A DNA stretch of 64,000 nucleotides from Sutterella sp. (lineage in GTDB: Bacteria > Pseudomonadota > Gammaproteobacteria > Burkholderiales > Burkholderiaceae_F). The notes under the pieces are model-generated. The model saw nothing but the letters and a program-made list of their open reading frames with translations, was not told the DNA's origin and made no database searches. Shown piece after piece: positions 40,788-49,598 of this stretch (its first letter is position 1; each line of letters begins with the position of its first letter). The stretch spans positions 1 to 64,000 of the forward strand of contig JAHHRG010000002.1 of the NCBI GenBank assembly GCA_020025965.1, in the 5' to 3' direction. The position numbers were made by a program, and so were the translations under genes.

Positions 40788-42098
40788 ATGCGACTTCTCA
40801 AAGCTACCGCTGTATACCTGAAGCCGACAACGCTTCGGATGTTTTTTTTCGGGTTCAGTTCCGGGCTACCGCTCCTTCTGGTTCTGGGGACTTTGAGTTT
40901 TTGGTTGAGAGAAGCGGGAATTGATCTCAAGACAATTGGTTTTCTCTCCTGGATCGGGCTCGTTTACGGTTTTAAATGGGTCTGGGCGCCCTTGGTCGAT
41001 CGTCTCCCTCTTCCGTTATTGACGAGTCTTTTGGGGCGTCGCAGAGCGTGGCTCTTTTTTTCACAGGTGGGGATAGTTGCTTCGCTTTGCGGGATAGCAT
41101 TCTCCAATCCGGGGGAGCTTCTCGAGGTGACGGCTTGTTTTTCACTTTTGACGGCATTCTTTTCGGCGACGCAGGATATTGCTCTTGACGCTTATCGAAT
41201 TGAGTCTGCTGAGACGCGAGAACAGGGGGCACTCGCTGCAATGTATCAGACGGGCTATCGCTTAGCTATGATCTGGGCTGGTGCAGGTGCGCTAGCGATT
41301 GCGGGAATGGCCACGACCGTCAGCGGTTATGATCAGGGGGCCTGGAACGTAGCCTATCTTGCGATGGCTGGCTCTGTTGCCGTGGGACTTATGACGACTC
41401 TTCTTTCACCTGAGCCTGTTCACCGGGGGAGGGTCGTTTTTACTGGGCCAAAAACGCTTCGAGAACGAATTGACGAGAACGTTATTGCTCCGTTTGGGGA
41501 TTTTTTTAAACGTTTTGGTAAAGGGGCGTTCATCGTTCTTCTCTTGATCGCAACCTATCGAATTTCGGATATTGTGATGGGCGTAATGGCCAATCCCTTC
41601 TATTCCGATATGGGCTTTTCGAAGGAAGAAGTGGCCGCCATTACCAAGGTGTTCGGTATTCTGATGACCTTGGCGGGAGCTTTTGTCGGCGGTATTGTGA
41701 CGATGAAAATCGGCGTGCTTCGCACGATGATGATTGGGGCTGTTTTGTCTGCGGGAACCAACCTCCTTTTTGCAGCTCTCTCGAACGTCGGACACGATTT
41801 AATATTTCTTACGGTCACGATTTCTGCGGACAACTTTGCATCTGGCTTGGCGAGCTCTGCTTTTGTGGCTTACCTTTCTGGACTCACCAATACGGCCTAT
41901 TCGGCGACGCAATACGCGCTCTTTAGTTCGCTCATGCTACTTCTTCCGAAGTTCTTGGCAGGCTTTTCCGGTGTCGTCGTGGAGTCTGCTGGCTATGAGG
42001 GCTTTTTCTGCCTCACGGCTGTGATTGGCATTCCGGTCTTTCTTCTTGTCTGGCTTGCCGACCGATACGTGAGAGAAAAAGGCATTTCCTCGGAGTGA
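40788..42098 (+). CDS. ampG: AmpG-family muropeptide MFS transporter
   Basis: AmpG imports anhydromuropeptides released from the cell wall for recycling. The 436-residue protein has about 12 membrane helices and AmpG landmarks: MFFFGFSSGLPLLLVLGTLS near the start, WVWAPLVDRLPLP and RRRAWLF in the loop between early helices, and FSATQDIALDAYRIE. It lies 3 bases after the pseudouridine synthase gene. The stop codon falls inside the loop of the following terminator. Confidence 0.9.
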   Translation: MRLLKATAVYLKPTTLRMFFFGFSSGLPLLLVLGTLSFWLREAGIDLKTIGFLSWIGLVYGFKWVWAPLVDRLPLPLLTSLLGRRRAWLFFSQVGIVASLCGIAFSNPGELLEVTACFSLLTAFFSATQDIALDAYRIESAETREQGALAAMYQTGYRLAMIWAGAGALAIAGMATTVSGYDQGAWNVAYLAMAGSVAVGLMTTLLSPEPVHRGRVVFTGPKTLRERIDENVIAPFGDFFKRFGKGAFIVLLLIATYRISDIVMGVMANPFYSDMGFSKEEVAAITKVFGILMTLAGAFVGGIVTMKIGVLRTMMIGAVLSAGTNLLFAALSNVGHDLIFLTVTISADNFASGLASSAFVAYLSGLTNTAYSATQYALFSSLMLLLPKFLAGFSGVVVESAGYEGFFCLTAVIGIPVFLLVWLADRYVREKGISSE

Positions 42099-42112
42099 AG
42101 AAATGCCTTTAA
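42078..42112 (+). terminator. Terminator overlapping the ampG stop codon
   Basis: AAAGGCATTTC and GAAATGCCTTT form an 11-base-pair stem whose loop contains the ampG TGA. The T-tract is only TTT, but a second small hairpin (AAACTC/GAGTTT, 42116-42130) followed by CAGTTTTTTT lies just downstream and may do the work. Confidence 0.7.
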
Positions 42113-42142
42113 GGAAAACTCAAAGAGTTTCAGTTTTTTTGA

Positions 42143-42871
42143 TTAGTAGCGAGGGTGCTTCGTATGGCGGTTGTTATAACCGCCTTTGGAGCAACCGCCA
42201 TTTTTGTTTTTTCGAGTGACGGGCTGCTTCTTTTGAGCGGGTTTATCTTCGCGCGACACAAAGCCGCGAGTGACGCTCACGATTTCGGCGACACTCACTG
42301 CAATGTCTTCTAGTGCTTGGTTGAGATTTTCAATTGGGCTTTCAAGATCGAGGTCGGCCTTGATTTCTGCTAGGTCGCCGGCGATGTCTTCGGGCAGATG
42401 ACGAAGAATGCCGAGAAGAGCACTGTCGATCAGTTCGTTTCCTGTTTCCTTCAGGCCATCCCAGCGATTGATGACTTCGTAGAAGCCGAGCGCAAAGGGA
42501 ATCACTGCTGCAACGCTGTCGTAACCTTTCACAGGATGACCGCGGTCGTCTTCGATTTCGTAGATGATTGGGTCAATAGCTTTGCATTGAGCAAGCAGAG
42601 TGTCGATTGAGCGGTAACGACGGTAGACCAGTTCTTCGAGGCGATCCTGTTCGTCGTCGTTTTCAAGTCGGGCATTCTCACGGGCCTGACTGTCAAAGAG
42701 ATAAGGCATCCATTCGGACGGAGAAGGTTCTTCTGGCAAGCAGAGAAGAGCCGTCAGGAAGCCATCGAGGTAGTCGGCTTCCATAGGTTCGAAAGGTTCG
42801 GGAATACTCGCAAGGAGTTCGCCGAGTTCGATGAACTCGTCATCGTTGAGAGGGCGTTCGTAGCTGTTCAT
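42143..42871 (-). CDS. UPF0149 (YecA/YgfB) family protein
   Basis: A 242-residue acidic protein of the UPF0149 family, function not established here. The family signature is the N-terminal EADYLDGFLTALLCLPEEPS and the later VIPFALGFYEVINRW with acidic surroundings. The C-terminal tail is basic and cysteine-containing (NKNGGCSKGGYNNRH) but lacks the four-cysteine SEC-C zinc motif that some YecA proteins carry. Its ATG shares a base with the ptsI stop (TAATG), so it is translationally coupled to the PTS genes. Confidence 0.82.
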   Translation of the reverse strand: MNSYERPLNDDEFIELGELLASIPEPFEPMEADYLDGFLTALLCLPEEPSPSEWMPYLFDSQARENARLENDDEQDRLEELVYRRYRSIDTLLAQCKAIDPIIYEIEDDRGHPVKGYDSVAAVIPFALGFYEVINRWDGLKETGNELIDSALLGILRHLPEDIAGDLAEIKADLDLESPIENLNQALEDIAVSVAEIVSVTRGFVSREDKPAQKKQPVTRKNKNGGCSKGGYNNRHTKHPRY

Positions 42872-44709
42872 TACTTAAATTGGGCAGTGCCCTTCTTGTT
42901 AAAGGTTTTTTCAAACTCGTCAAACGAGGCATGGATCGCCTTGATCGAGCGACGTCTCAGGACGCTGTTGGCAAACTGTTCAGCCTTTGCAAGGTCGGTT
43001 TGCAGAATACGTTCCTTAATGTCGGGGATCTGGGTCCAGGTCATTGAGAGATCCTTGCAGCCCAAACCGATAAAGAACGGTAGTAATTCTTTTCTCGCGG
43101 CCATTTCACCGCAGACTGAGACTTTTTTCCCCGCCTGCGTACAGCGTCGGATGCACTTGGCAATAAGTCGTAGGACGCTTGGGTGACGTTCGTCATAATA
43201 GGTTGAAACCGACGCATTCGTACGGTCAACAGCGAGCGTGTACTGGATCAAGTCATTCGTACCGAGTGAGAAGAAATCCAAAACTGGGATTAAATCGCGA
43301 AGCATGATAATGGCGGATGGAATTTCGATCATGCCACCGATACGAATCTTGTCGGTATGACGAACTCCTTCTTCATCAAGTTCGGCCTTAGCCTGTTCAA
43401 TATAACCGCGAACCTTTTCCACATCTTCTGGACTAGTGACCATCGGGAGCAAGATGCTGACGTTACCACTATTGGCTGCGCGTAGGATGGCTCTCAACTG
43501 CGTGACGAAAATTTCGGGGTAGTTGAAGGAGAAACGTAAGCCTCGGAGACCCAGCGCAGGATTGGATTCTTCAGCGTAATTCTCGTTGAGCTTTACCATG
43601 ATCTCATCAGGGAGCATCTTGTCGCCACCTAAGTCGGCCGTACGAATGATGACTGGATCGCCCTTCATCGAACGAATAACCTTGGTATAGGCATCGTATT
43701 GTTCGGCTTCGCTCGGAAGATCCTCGCGGTTGAGATAAAGGAATTCTGTACGGAAAAGCCCAACACCGTCGGCACCGGAGCGTCGTACCCAAGTTGCATC
43801 CTCAGGTAAAGCGATATTTGCATGCAGGTTGATCGTATGACCGTCAAGTGTGACTGCATCAAGCATCTTCAATTTTCGAAGGCGCTTGCAACGATCGGCA
43901 AGTTCGCGCATACGCGCTCTGGCATCGCGGCAACGAGCCGGTGTTGGATTTAGTTCGAGAACGTTGTTATCGGCATCAATGAGAATCGGCTGTTCGTTTT
44001 GAAGGAGTTCTCTTGCGTTTTCAACCCCGACTAAGGTTGGAATTTCAAGTGAACGCGCCAAAATGGCTACGTGACTCGTACGGCTACCTTCTTCAAGGAC
44101 GATACCGACAATTTCCAGTCCGTTGCGTTCGCGAAGTTGCAGAACATCAGCGGGATCGAGACTTTCAGCAACGAGGATGTATTTTGCATCGATGCCTTCT
44201 GCATTGAGAAGGCTTGCTTCGGTACGACGGCCCGTCAGGACACGTTGTACGCGAAGAATAACGTAAGCAAAGTCGTTGACGCGTTCGCGTATGTAATCGT
44301 CATCAATAGCTTCGAATTCACGGCGGGTCTTTTCGAGACGGATCGAGAGTGCCCATTCTGCGTTGATGAGTTTTTCCTTGATGATCTCGATTGTGTCTTC
44401 GATTAATACGCGGTCTCGAAGAATCGTACGGTGAACTTCGATAAAAGCTTCCGCTTCAGGCGGCATATCGTCGTCAAAGGAATCGGCGAGGCCTGCCAAT
44501 TGCTTATCAACTGTGTTGATGGCGGCACGAAGACGCTGAATTTCTCCGCGCGTGGCAGACTTTTCAATGGAAAACTGCGGAACCTCAAGGTCGCCGGATG
44601 AAAAAATCTGACAGAGACCGAAAGCAGTTCCAGGATAAACGCTGATGCCCTTCAGCTTATCAAGTGGGGCACCTTCCTCAATAGTCGAGGTGTTGAGCTC
44701 GTCAGTCAT
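42871..44709 (-). CDS. ptsI: Phosphoenolpyruvate-protein phosphotransferase (enzyme I)
   Basis: Enzyme I takes phosphate from PEP and passes it to HPr. The 612-residue protein has the N-terminal HPr-binding part, the phosphohistidine motif GSRTSHVAILARSLEIPTLV with His213, and the C-terminal PEP-binding barrel (GVGLFRTEFLYL, NPALGLRGLRF, FSLGTNDLIQYTLAVDR). GGGAGAGA precedes the ATG. It lies 22 bases after ptsH. Confidence 0.97.
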   Translation of the reverse strand: MTDELNTSTIEEGAPLDKLKGISVYPGTAFGLCQIFSSGDLEVPQFSIEKSATRGEIQRLRAAINTVDKQLAGLADSFDDDMPPEAEAFIEVHRTILRDRVLIEDTIEIIKEKLINAEWALSIRLEKTRREFEAIDDDYIRERVNDFAYVILRVQRVLTGRRTEASLLNAEGIDAKYILVAESLDPADVLQLRERNGLEIVGIVLEEGSRTSHVAILARSLEIPTLVGVENARELLQNEQPILIDADNNVLELNPTPARCRDARARMRELADRCKRLRKLKMLDAVTLDGHTINLHANIALPEDATWVRRSGADGVGLFRTEFLYLNREDLPSEAEQYDAYTKVIRSMKGDPVIIRTADLGGDKMLPDEIMVKLNENYAEESNPALGLRGLRFSFNYPEIFVTQLRAILRAANSGNVSILLPMVTSPEDVEKVRGYIEQAKAELDEEGVRHTDKIRIGGMIEIPSAIIMLRDLIPVLDFFSLGTNDLIQYTLAVDRTNASVSTYYDERHPSVLRLIAKCIRRCTQAGKKVSVCGEMAARKELLPFFIGLGCKDLSMTWTQIPDIKERILQTDLAKAEQFANSVLRRRSIKAIHASFDEFEKTFNKKGTAQFK

Positions 44710-44731
44710 GACGGATTCTCTCCCGCAGAAA

Positions 44732-45001
44732 CTATTCGTCTTCGCCGAAGCGGTTATGGAAAAGTTCGCGAATGCTCATCATCGCCTTTTCCTCGTCCTT
44801 GCCTTCGATGGTGACCATTACTGTCGAGTCGTAGGGCATGGCCATAGTCATCAAACCGAGAATCGATTTAGCGTCAACGGCGCGGTCTTTGTGTGTCAAG
44901 AGAACGCTCGAGGAGAAGAGGTTGGCAGTTTTTGAGAGAAGCGCGCAAGGACGGGCATGCAGGCCGAGTTTGTTTCTGATGGTTAGTTCTTCGCTAATCA
45001 T
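44732..45001 (-). CDS. ptsH: Phosphocarrier protein HPr
   Basis: HPr relays phosphate between enzyme I and EIIA. The 89-residue protein has the active-site His15 in GLHARPCALLSK and the regulatory Ser46 in DAKSILGLMTMAM, so it could be a target of HPr kinase (not in this window). It lies 8 bases after the EIIA gene. Confidence 0.97.
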   Translation of the reverse strand: MISEELTIRNKLGLHARPCALLSKTANLFSSSVLLTHKDRAVDAKSILGLMTMAMPYDSTVMVTIEGKDEEKAMMSIRELFHNRFGEDE

Positions 45002-45009
45002 GGCGTTTC

Positions 45010-45429
45010 TCAGAGATTGATGGTGGGTTTACCCATGTCGACGGAGATGCCGCCGTGCGCCGCCCCTTCCGCTAAGGTACAGATACGGTTAATGGGCTCA
45101 TTGATGTTGCTCAGAGCTGTAACGAGAGCCGGCAAACTCATGCCGGTCATTACGCGTACGTTGGCCTTGTTCAGATAGAGGTGGGAAATATTCGACGGAG
45201 TCGCTCCGACAATGTCGGTAAAAATAAGAATATCGGAGTTTTCCGGAAAACTCTTCACGAGTCGCTCGACGTGAGCCTGACCTTCACTGGCAGTGACATC
45301 GGCAGGCACATCGTAACAAACGATGTTGTCGCAGAGGTTGTCGCCCGTTGCGCTGAAAATATGTTGAGCCGCCGATCTGAACGCGGTAGCGAGCGGTTCA
45401 TGGGCGATGATGCAGATGCCGACTGACAA
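45010..45429 (-). CDS. PTS EIIA component, mannose family
   Basis: A 139-residue EIIA(Man)-type phosphocarrier. I chose a TTG start at 45429 because GGAG lies about 9 bases upstream and the protein then begins MSVGICIIAHEPLA, with the phosphorylatable His10 in the usual place. Upstream open codons to 45561 are not conserved. No EIIB or EIIC gene is nearby, so with HPr and EI it probably forms a regulatory PTS, as in other Burkholderiales. Confidence 0.9.
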   Translation of the reverse strand: MSVGICIIAHEPLATAFRSAAQHIFSATGDNLCDNIVCYDVPADVTASEGQAHVERLVKSFPENSDILIFTDIVGATPSNISHLYLNKANVRVMTGMSLPALVTALSNINEPINRICTLAEGAAHGGISVDMGKPTINL

Positions 45430-45514
45430 GTGAATGGTCTCCGTCTTGTTACGATAGAATCGTATGGTACTACGAGTGAAGTGGTAGCTCAAGCTTGTTA
45501 ACGGAGTATAGGCA

Positions 45515-45880
45515 ATGGCATTGGTTCTCTTTTCTTGTCGAGCAACTGGATCTTTCATCATGTTTGAAGAACATGCGAAGAAGATTTTTGAAGTGATCGG
45601 CGAACGTTGGACGTCAGAAGGTGCAATTGTCGCCGACGAATTGCCTGATATTCTTGAAAAGCTGGATGCGGCAAAGGAACGAGATAAGGAACTCTACAAC
45701 CAGCAGACAAGTTACGATCACGAACTGCGCCTTCGTGAAGAGGCTCAAGACGATCAGGAACGTGAAGAAGTGAAGCGTAGACGCGATGCCGTCAATTTTT
45801 ATCAGCGCATCGTCCCTTTGCGAAGTATGATCGTCAGTGCGATTAAAAAGGACGAGCCGATCATGTGGGGTCGTCTGTAA
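45515..45880 (+). CDS. DUF1840 family protein
   Basis: A 121-residue protein matching the DUF1840 pattern known from betaproteobacteria: VLFSCRATGSFIMFEEHAKK near the start, a charged middle region rich in Glu/Arg (about residues 60-90), and the C-terminal IVPLRSMIVSAIKKDEPIMW. Function is unknown. It is divergent from the PTS operon (85 bases between starts) and ends at a bidirectional terminator. Confidence 0.8.
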   Translation: MALVLFSCRATGSFIMFEEHAKKIFEVIGERWTSEGAIVADELPDILEKLDAAKERDKELYNQQTSYDHELRLREEAQDDQEREEVKRRRDAVNFYQRIVPLRSMIVSAIKKDEPIMWGRL

Positions 45881-45897
45881 AAACAAGTGATAATTAA

Positions 45898-45931
45898 AAA
45901 AAATGGATCGGCTTCAACCGATCCATTTTTT
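45898..45931. terminator. Bidirectional terminator between DUF1840 gene and trkH
   Basis: AAAAAATGGATCGG and CCGATCCATTTTTT form a perfect 14-base-pair stem with a CTTCAA loop, with T-runs on both strands. Confidence 0.92.
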
Positions 45932-45942
45932 GTACCTGATTT

Positions 45943-47415
45943 TTAGACTCTCCAGAAGATGCGGGAGAAGAGCGCGAACACGGTAAAGAGTTCGAGACGT
46001 CCAGTGAGCATTAGGAAGGAACAACACCAGAGCTGAGAGTCAACGAGCGAAGAGTAGTTCCCGACAGGTCCCACGGCACCTAAGCCTGGACCAAGATTAG
46101 CGAGCATGGCCCAAGCTCCACTAAGAGCCTCAACGATAGGGAGGTTTAACAGAAGGAGGGCGGAGGCACCGATGATATAAGTCATGATCCAGACCATCAT
46201 ATAGACGAGCACGGCGAACGCGATCTTATTGCCGATGGCGTTTTTGTTGATCGTGACAGGGACCACCGCCTTCGGATATAGAAGCGAGGTGATTTCACGT
46301 TTTAAAAGTCGGTAAACGATGATGAGTCGAATCATTTTCACACCTCCGCCCGTCGAACCCGCGCAGGTCGCATAGGCAGAGGACATTACCATGAAGATTG
46401 GTAGACCGAGCGGCCAGGCGGAATAGTCGGCCGTCGAGTAACCTGTCGTTGTCGCGACAGAGACAACCGAGAAAAGCGCAAAACGGATCGTATCGGGCCA
46501 ATTGTCATAAACGCCGTTATAGGCGAGGATGCCAATTGTGGCGGTCGAGAGAATTAGGAGGGAGGTGATCCATCCCTTGGCTTCGACATCGCGGAAATAG
46601 GCCGTAATGTCGCGCTTATGCCAAGCGGCAAAGTGCAACGAGAAGCTGAAGCCGCTGATGATCATGAAGATTACGGCGACTGCATCGACGGCGGGGGAAT
46701 TCCAGAAGTTGTAGCTCGCATCATGAGCCGCAATTCCAGAGAGGCTCACTGTCGTCATCATGTGCATGATGGCATCAGCCCAGTTCATGCCGGCAAGGTG
46801 ATAAGACACCGCACAGGCGACCGAAACGGCCAAATAGATAAGGTAGAGAGCCTTGGCCGTATCGGCAATGCGAGGTGTCAGACGGTTTTCTTTCAGAGGT
46901 CCAGTAGTTTCTGCTTTGAAAATCTGCGAGCCGCCGACACCCAACAACGGCAGAATGGCCACGGAGAGCACGATTAAGCCCATCCCTCCGATCCAGGAAA
47001 GGAAGCATCGCCAACCGTTAAGCGAGATGGCCATAGTATCGAGTCCAGTCATCACGGTAGCACCTGTTGTCGTCAGACAGGACATCATCTCGAAGTAGAT
47101 CTGAGAGAAGGTGTATTGCGGAGTTTCTAGGAGGAAAGGAATCGTACTAAAGAGCGGGACGGTAGTCCAAATCAGTGTCACGAGGAGAAAACCGTGACGT
47201 GCTGTCAGTTCGCGCTTCCAGGGGCGGGTGGCAATGCTCAGGAAGAGGCCTACCGCAAAGGTAACGCCGACGCAGATGAGAAAACTCTCCTGAGCTCCAT
47301 CGTTCTTCGAGAAGGAGAGCCAGAGTGGCAAAAGGAGCGCGCTAGCCAACCAAATGAAGACAGGCCCCGAAGCATTTAGCACGGGGAGAATGAGATATCT
47401 GAGGGTGTTGAGCAT
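45943..47415 (-). CDS. trkH: Trk potassium transporter membrane subunit TrkH
   Basis: TrkH is the ion-conducting subunit of the Trk potassium uptake system. From the ATG at 47415 (AAGGA upstream) the protein is 490 residues with many membrane helices and four pore-loop repeats: SCLTTTGATVMTG, MTTVSLSGIAAHD, VATTTGYSTADY and MLANLGPGLGAVGP, each with the selectivity glycine. It lies 10 bases after trkA. Confidence 0.95.
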   Translation of the reverse strand: MLNTLRYLILPVLNASGPVFIWLASALLLPLWLSFSKNDGAQESFLICVGVTFAVGLFLSIATRPWKRELTARHGFLLVTLIWTTVPLFSTIPFLLETPQYTFSQIYFEMMSCLTTTGATVMTGLDTMAISLNGWRCFLSWIGGMGLIVLSVAILPLLGVGGSQIFKAETTGPLKENRLTPRIADTAKALYLIYLAVSVACAVSYHLAGMNWADAIMHMMTTVSLSGIAAHDASYNFWNSPAVDAVAVIFMIISGFSFSLHFAAWHKRDITAYFRDVEAKGWITSLLILSTATIGILAYNGVYDNWPDTIRFALFSVVSVATTTGYSTADYSAWPLGLPIFMVMSSAYATCAGSTGGGVKMIRLIIVYRLLKREITSLLYPKAVVPVTINKNAIGNKIAFAVLVYMMVWIMTYIIGASALLLLNLPIVEALSGAWAMLANLGPGLGAVGPVGNYSSLVDSQLWCCSFLMLTGRLELFTVFALFSRIFWRV

Positions 47416-47425
47416 CGGTGTATCC

Positions 47426-48814
47426 TTAGAAGAAACCGACGTCAACCGTGAAGAGCCTTTCGATCTTCGGGATGAGGCGCTTAGAAGGTACGAAAACGAT
47501 GACGTGGTCTTCGGCTTCGATCACCGTGTCGTGATCGGCCATTAGTACCGACGCGTCTTCGTCTGTTCCTCGAATGAGGGCTCCTATCGTGCATCCTTCT
47601 GGGAGAGGAAGACTGCCGATACGGCGCCCAACCACTTTCGAGCTGTGCTTGTTGCCGTGGGCCACGATTTCGAGTGCTTCGGCAGCACCACGACGGAGAC
47701 TGTAGGCAGCGGCGACATCGCCTCGACGAACGTGACGGATCAATTCACCTAAAGCGGCCGTCGTGGTCGAAAGGGTAATGTCGATTTGGCTACCTTGCAT
47801 CAGGTCACCGTAGGCCTTGCGGTTTACCAGTGCAATGGTCTTTTCGGCCCCGAGTTTTTTAGCGAGCAGGGCACCAAGAATATTGTTTTCGTCCGTGTCC
47901 GAGAGAGCAATAAAAAGGTCGCAGGTTTCGATCCCGGTTGCGCTTAGAACATCTTCGCTCGTGAAGTCGCCTTCGATCAGGATCGCATCATCACCCAATT
48001 CGCGGGAGAGTTTTTTCACTTCCTTCGTGTCTTTTTCGAGAACACGAATGTTGTATTTGCCCTGAAGTTCCTTTGCCAGACTCAGTGTGATGTTGGACTT
48101 CCCTGCAAGGACGATGTTGCGAAGCGGGCGATCACGCAGACAGAGTTCGTTGACGACCTGACGCGAATGTTGCGTATCGCAAAGACAGAAGACTTCGTCA
48201 CCGGCTTCGAGGATGGTGCTAGGTTGTACTTCGAGACGGCGGTTTCGGCGGAAAATGGCCACAATACGAGCTTCTACATCAGGTAGGTGTGTGTAAAGAT
48301 CTCGAACAGGGCGGCCGATCAGCGGACTGCCGCCGCGTGTACGCACAGCGATCAGGCTCGCAAGGCCTTCGCCGAAGAGTTGTACCTGAATGGCTTCGGG
48401 AAAGTCAATGAGCTTAACGAGGTAGTCGACCAAGGCTTGTTCAGGCCAAATGATTGATGTCGTTTCAAACCCTTCTTCACCGAGAATGCGAGGGTAGCCT
48501 CTCAACTCGTTGTTGCGAACACGAGCAATGCGAGTGGGAATGTTGAAAATTCGAGCGGCAAGCAGGCTGACGACAAGGTTGGTCTCGTCACTCGAAGTAA
48601 CGGCAATCAACATATCGGTATCGGCTGCGCCGGCATCGGTTAGAACCTGAGGGCTTGTTGCGTTGCCCACAATGCCACGCAGGTCAAAGCGAGACTGCAG
48701 ATCGCTAATACGTTCACTGTTGTTATCGACAACGGTAATGTCATTGGCCTCGGAAACCAGACTTTCGGCGACGGAAGTCCCGATACGTCCGGCTCCCACG
48801 ATCAGAATTTTCAT
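47426..48814 (-). CDS. trkA: Trk potassium transporter regulatory subunit TrkA
   Basis: TrkA is the cytosolic NAD(H)-binding gating subunit of Trk. The 462-residue protein has two RCK repeats: MKILIVGAGRIGTSVAESL at the N-terminus and NIVLAGKSNITLSLAKELQ in the second half, each followed by a TrkA-C domain. It stands between the ntrX-like regulator and trkH. Confidence 0.96.
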   Translation of the reverse strand: MKILIVGAGRIGTSVAESLVSEANDITVVDNNSERISDLQSRFDLRGIVGNATSPQVLTDAGAADTDMLIAVTSSDETNLVVSLLAARIFNIPTRIARVRNNELRGYPRILGEEGFETTSIIWPEQALVDYLVKLIDFPEAIQVQLFGEGLASLIAVRTRGGSPLIGRPVRDLYTHLPDVEARIVAIFRRNRRLEVQPSTILEAGDEVFCLCDTQHSRQVVNELCLRDRPLRNIVLAGKSNITLSLAKELQGKYNIRVLEKDTKEVKKLSRELGDDAILIEGDFTSEDVLSATGIETCDLFIALSDTDENNILGALLAKKLGAEKTIALVNRKAYGDLMQGSQIDITLSTTTAALGELIRHVRRGDVAAAYSLRRGAAEALEIVAHGNKHSSKVVGRRIGSLPLPEGCTIGALIRGTDEDASVLMADHDTVIEAEDHVIVFVPSKRLIPKIERLFTVDVGFF

Positions 48815-48829
48815 AAACGATAAAAAAGA

Positions 48830-49594
48830 TTAACTGCGGTTGTGATCTCGGTTTTCAGCACTGATGAATTTCACAGGATCGATGCCAAGTCCCTTGAGCT
48901 TACGGTAAAGATGCGTGCGTTCGAGTTCGGAGTGTTTCGAAAGTGCAGACACCGAACCGCCGCGGAACTCCAGTACGCGGGAGAGATAAGCGCGTTCGAA
49001 CTCGTCTCGCATGTCTCGGAAGTTCTTGTTGAAGTCGAGCACGATGCCCAAAGCTGGAATTTCTACAATCGGAATACGAGCTTCGGGTTGGGTTGCTGTT
49101 GGAATGCCGGAGTCGATGACACGGTAATACGCGTTGTGCTGAGTCGGCAGAGATTGGTTCGGACTATTGCTGGCCGTGACAGTCTGACGTTTGAGTGTGG
49201 CTGCATTGGCTTCCTTAATGCTGTCCCACTGTTCAAGAACACGCTGACAGGTTTCCAAAAGTCGCTTTAGTGTGATCGGTTTTTCCAGAAAGTCCATGGC
49301 ACCGAAACGAGTGGATTCCATAGCGGTTTCGATAGTTCCGTGTCCCGACATCATGATGACTGGGCACGGAATGCTTTGCGTACGCTTCCATTCTTTGAGG
49401 AGTGTGATGCCATCGATATTTGGCATCCAGATATCCAAAAGGATCAGATCGAATTGAATCTCGGTGACAATCTGACGAGCCGATGCGGCATCTTCCGCGG
49501 TATGAACTTCGTAGCCTTCGTCCTCGAGAATCTCAGAGAGCAGATTTCGGATCCCAAGTTCATCGTCTACGACGAGAATTTTCTTCATATTCAT
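48830..49594 (-). CDS. Response regulator with Fis-type HTH (NtrX-like, no AAA+ domain)
   Basis: A 254-residue response regulator. The receiver domain covers about residues 4-120 with the acidic pair at Asp10/Asp11, phosphoacceptor Asp54 (LILLDIWMPNIDG) and FLEKPITL. A linker follows, then a C-terminal Fis-like HTH (about 210-245, SALSKHSELERTHLYRKLKG). The central sigma-54 AAA+ domain of classical NtrX is absent, so it should act as an ordinary DNA-binding regulator. I chose the ATG at 49594 (GAGG upstream). It lies 4 bases after the sensor kinase gene. Confidence 0.87.
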   Translation of the reverse strand: MNMKKILVVDDELGIRNLLSEILEDEGYEVHTAEDAASARQIVTEIQFDLILLDIWMPNIDGITLLKEWKRTQSIPCPVIMMSGHGTIETAMESTRFGAMDFLEKPITLKRLLETCQRVLEQWDSIKEANAATLKRQTVTASNSPNQSLPTQHNAYYRVIDSGIPTATQPEARIPIVEIPALGIVLDFNKNFRDMRDEFERAYLSRVLEFRGGSVSALSKHSELERTHLYRKLKGLGIDPVKFISAENRDHNRS

Positions 49595-49598
49595 TGTC

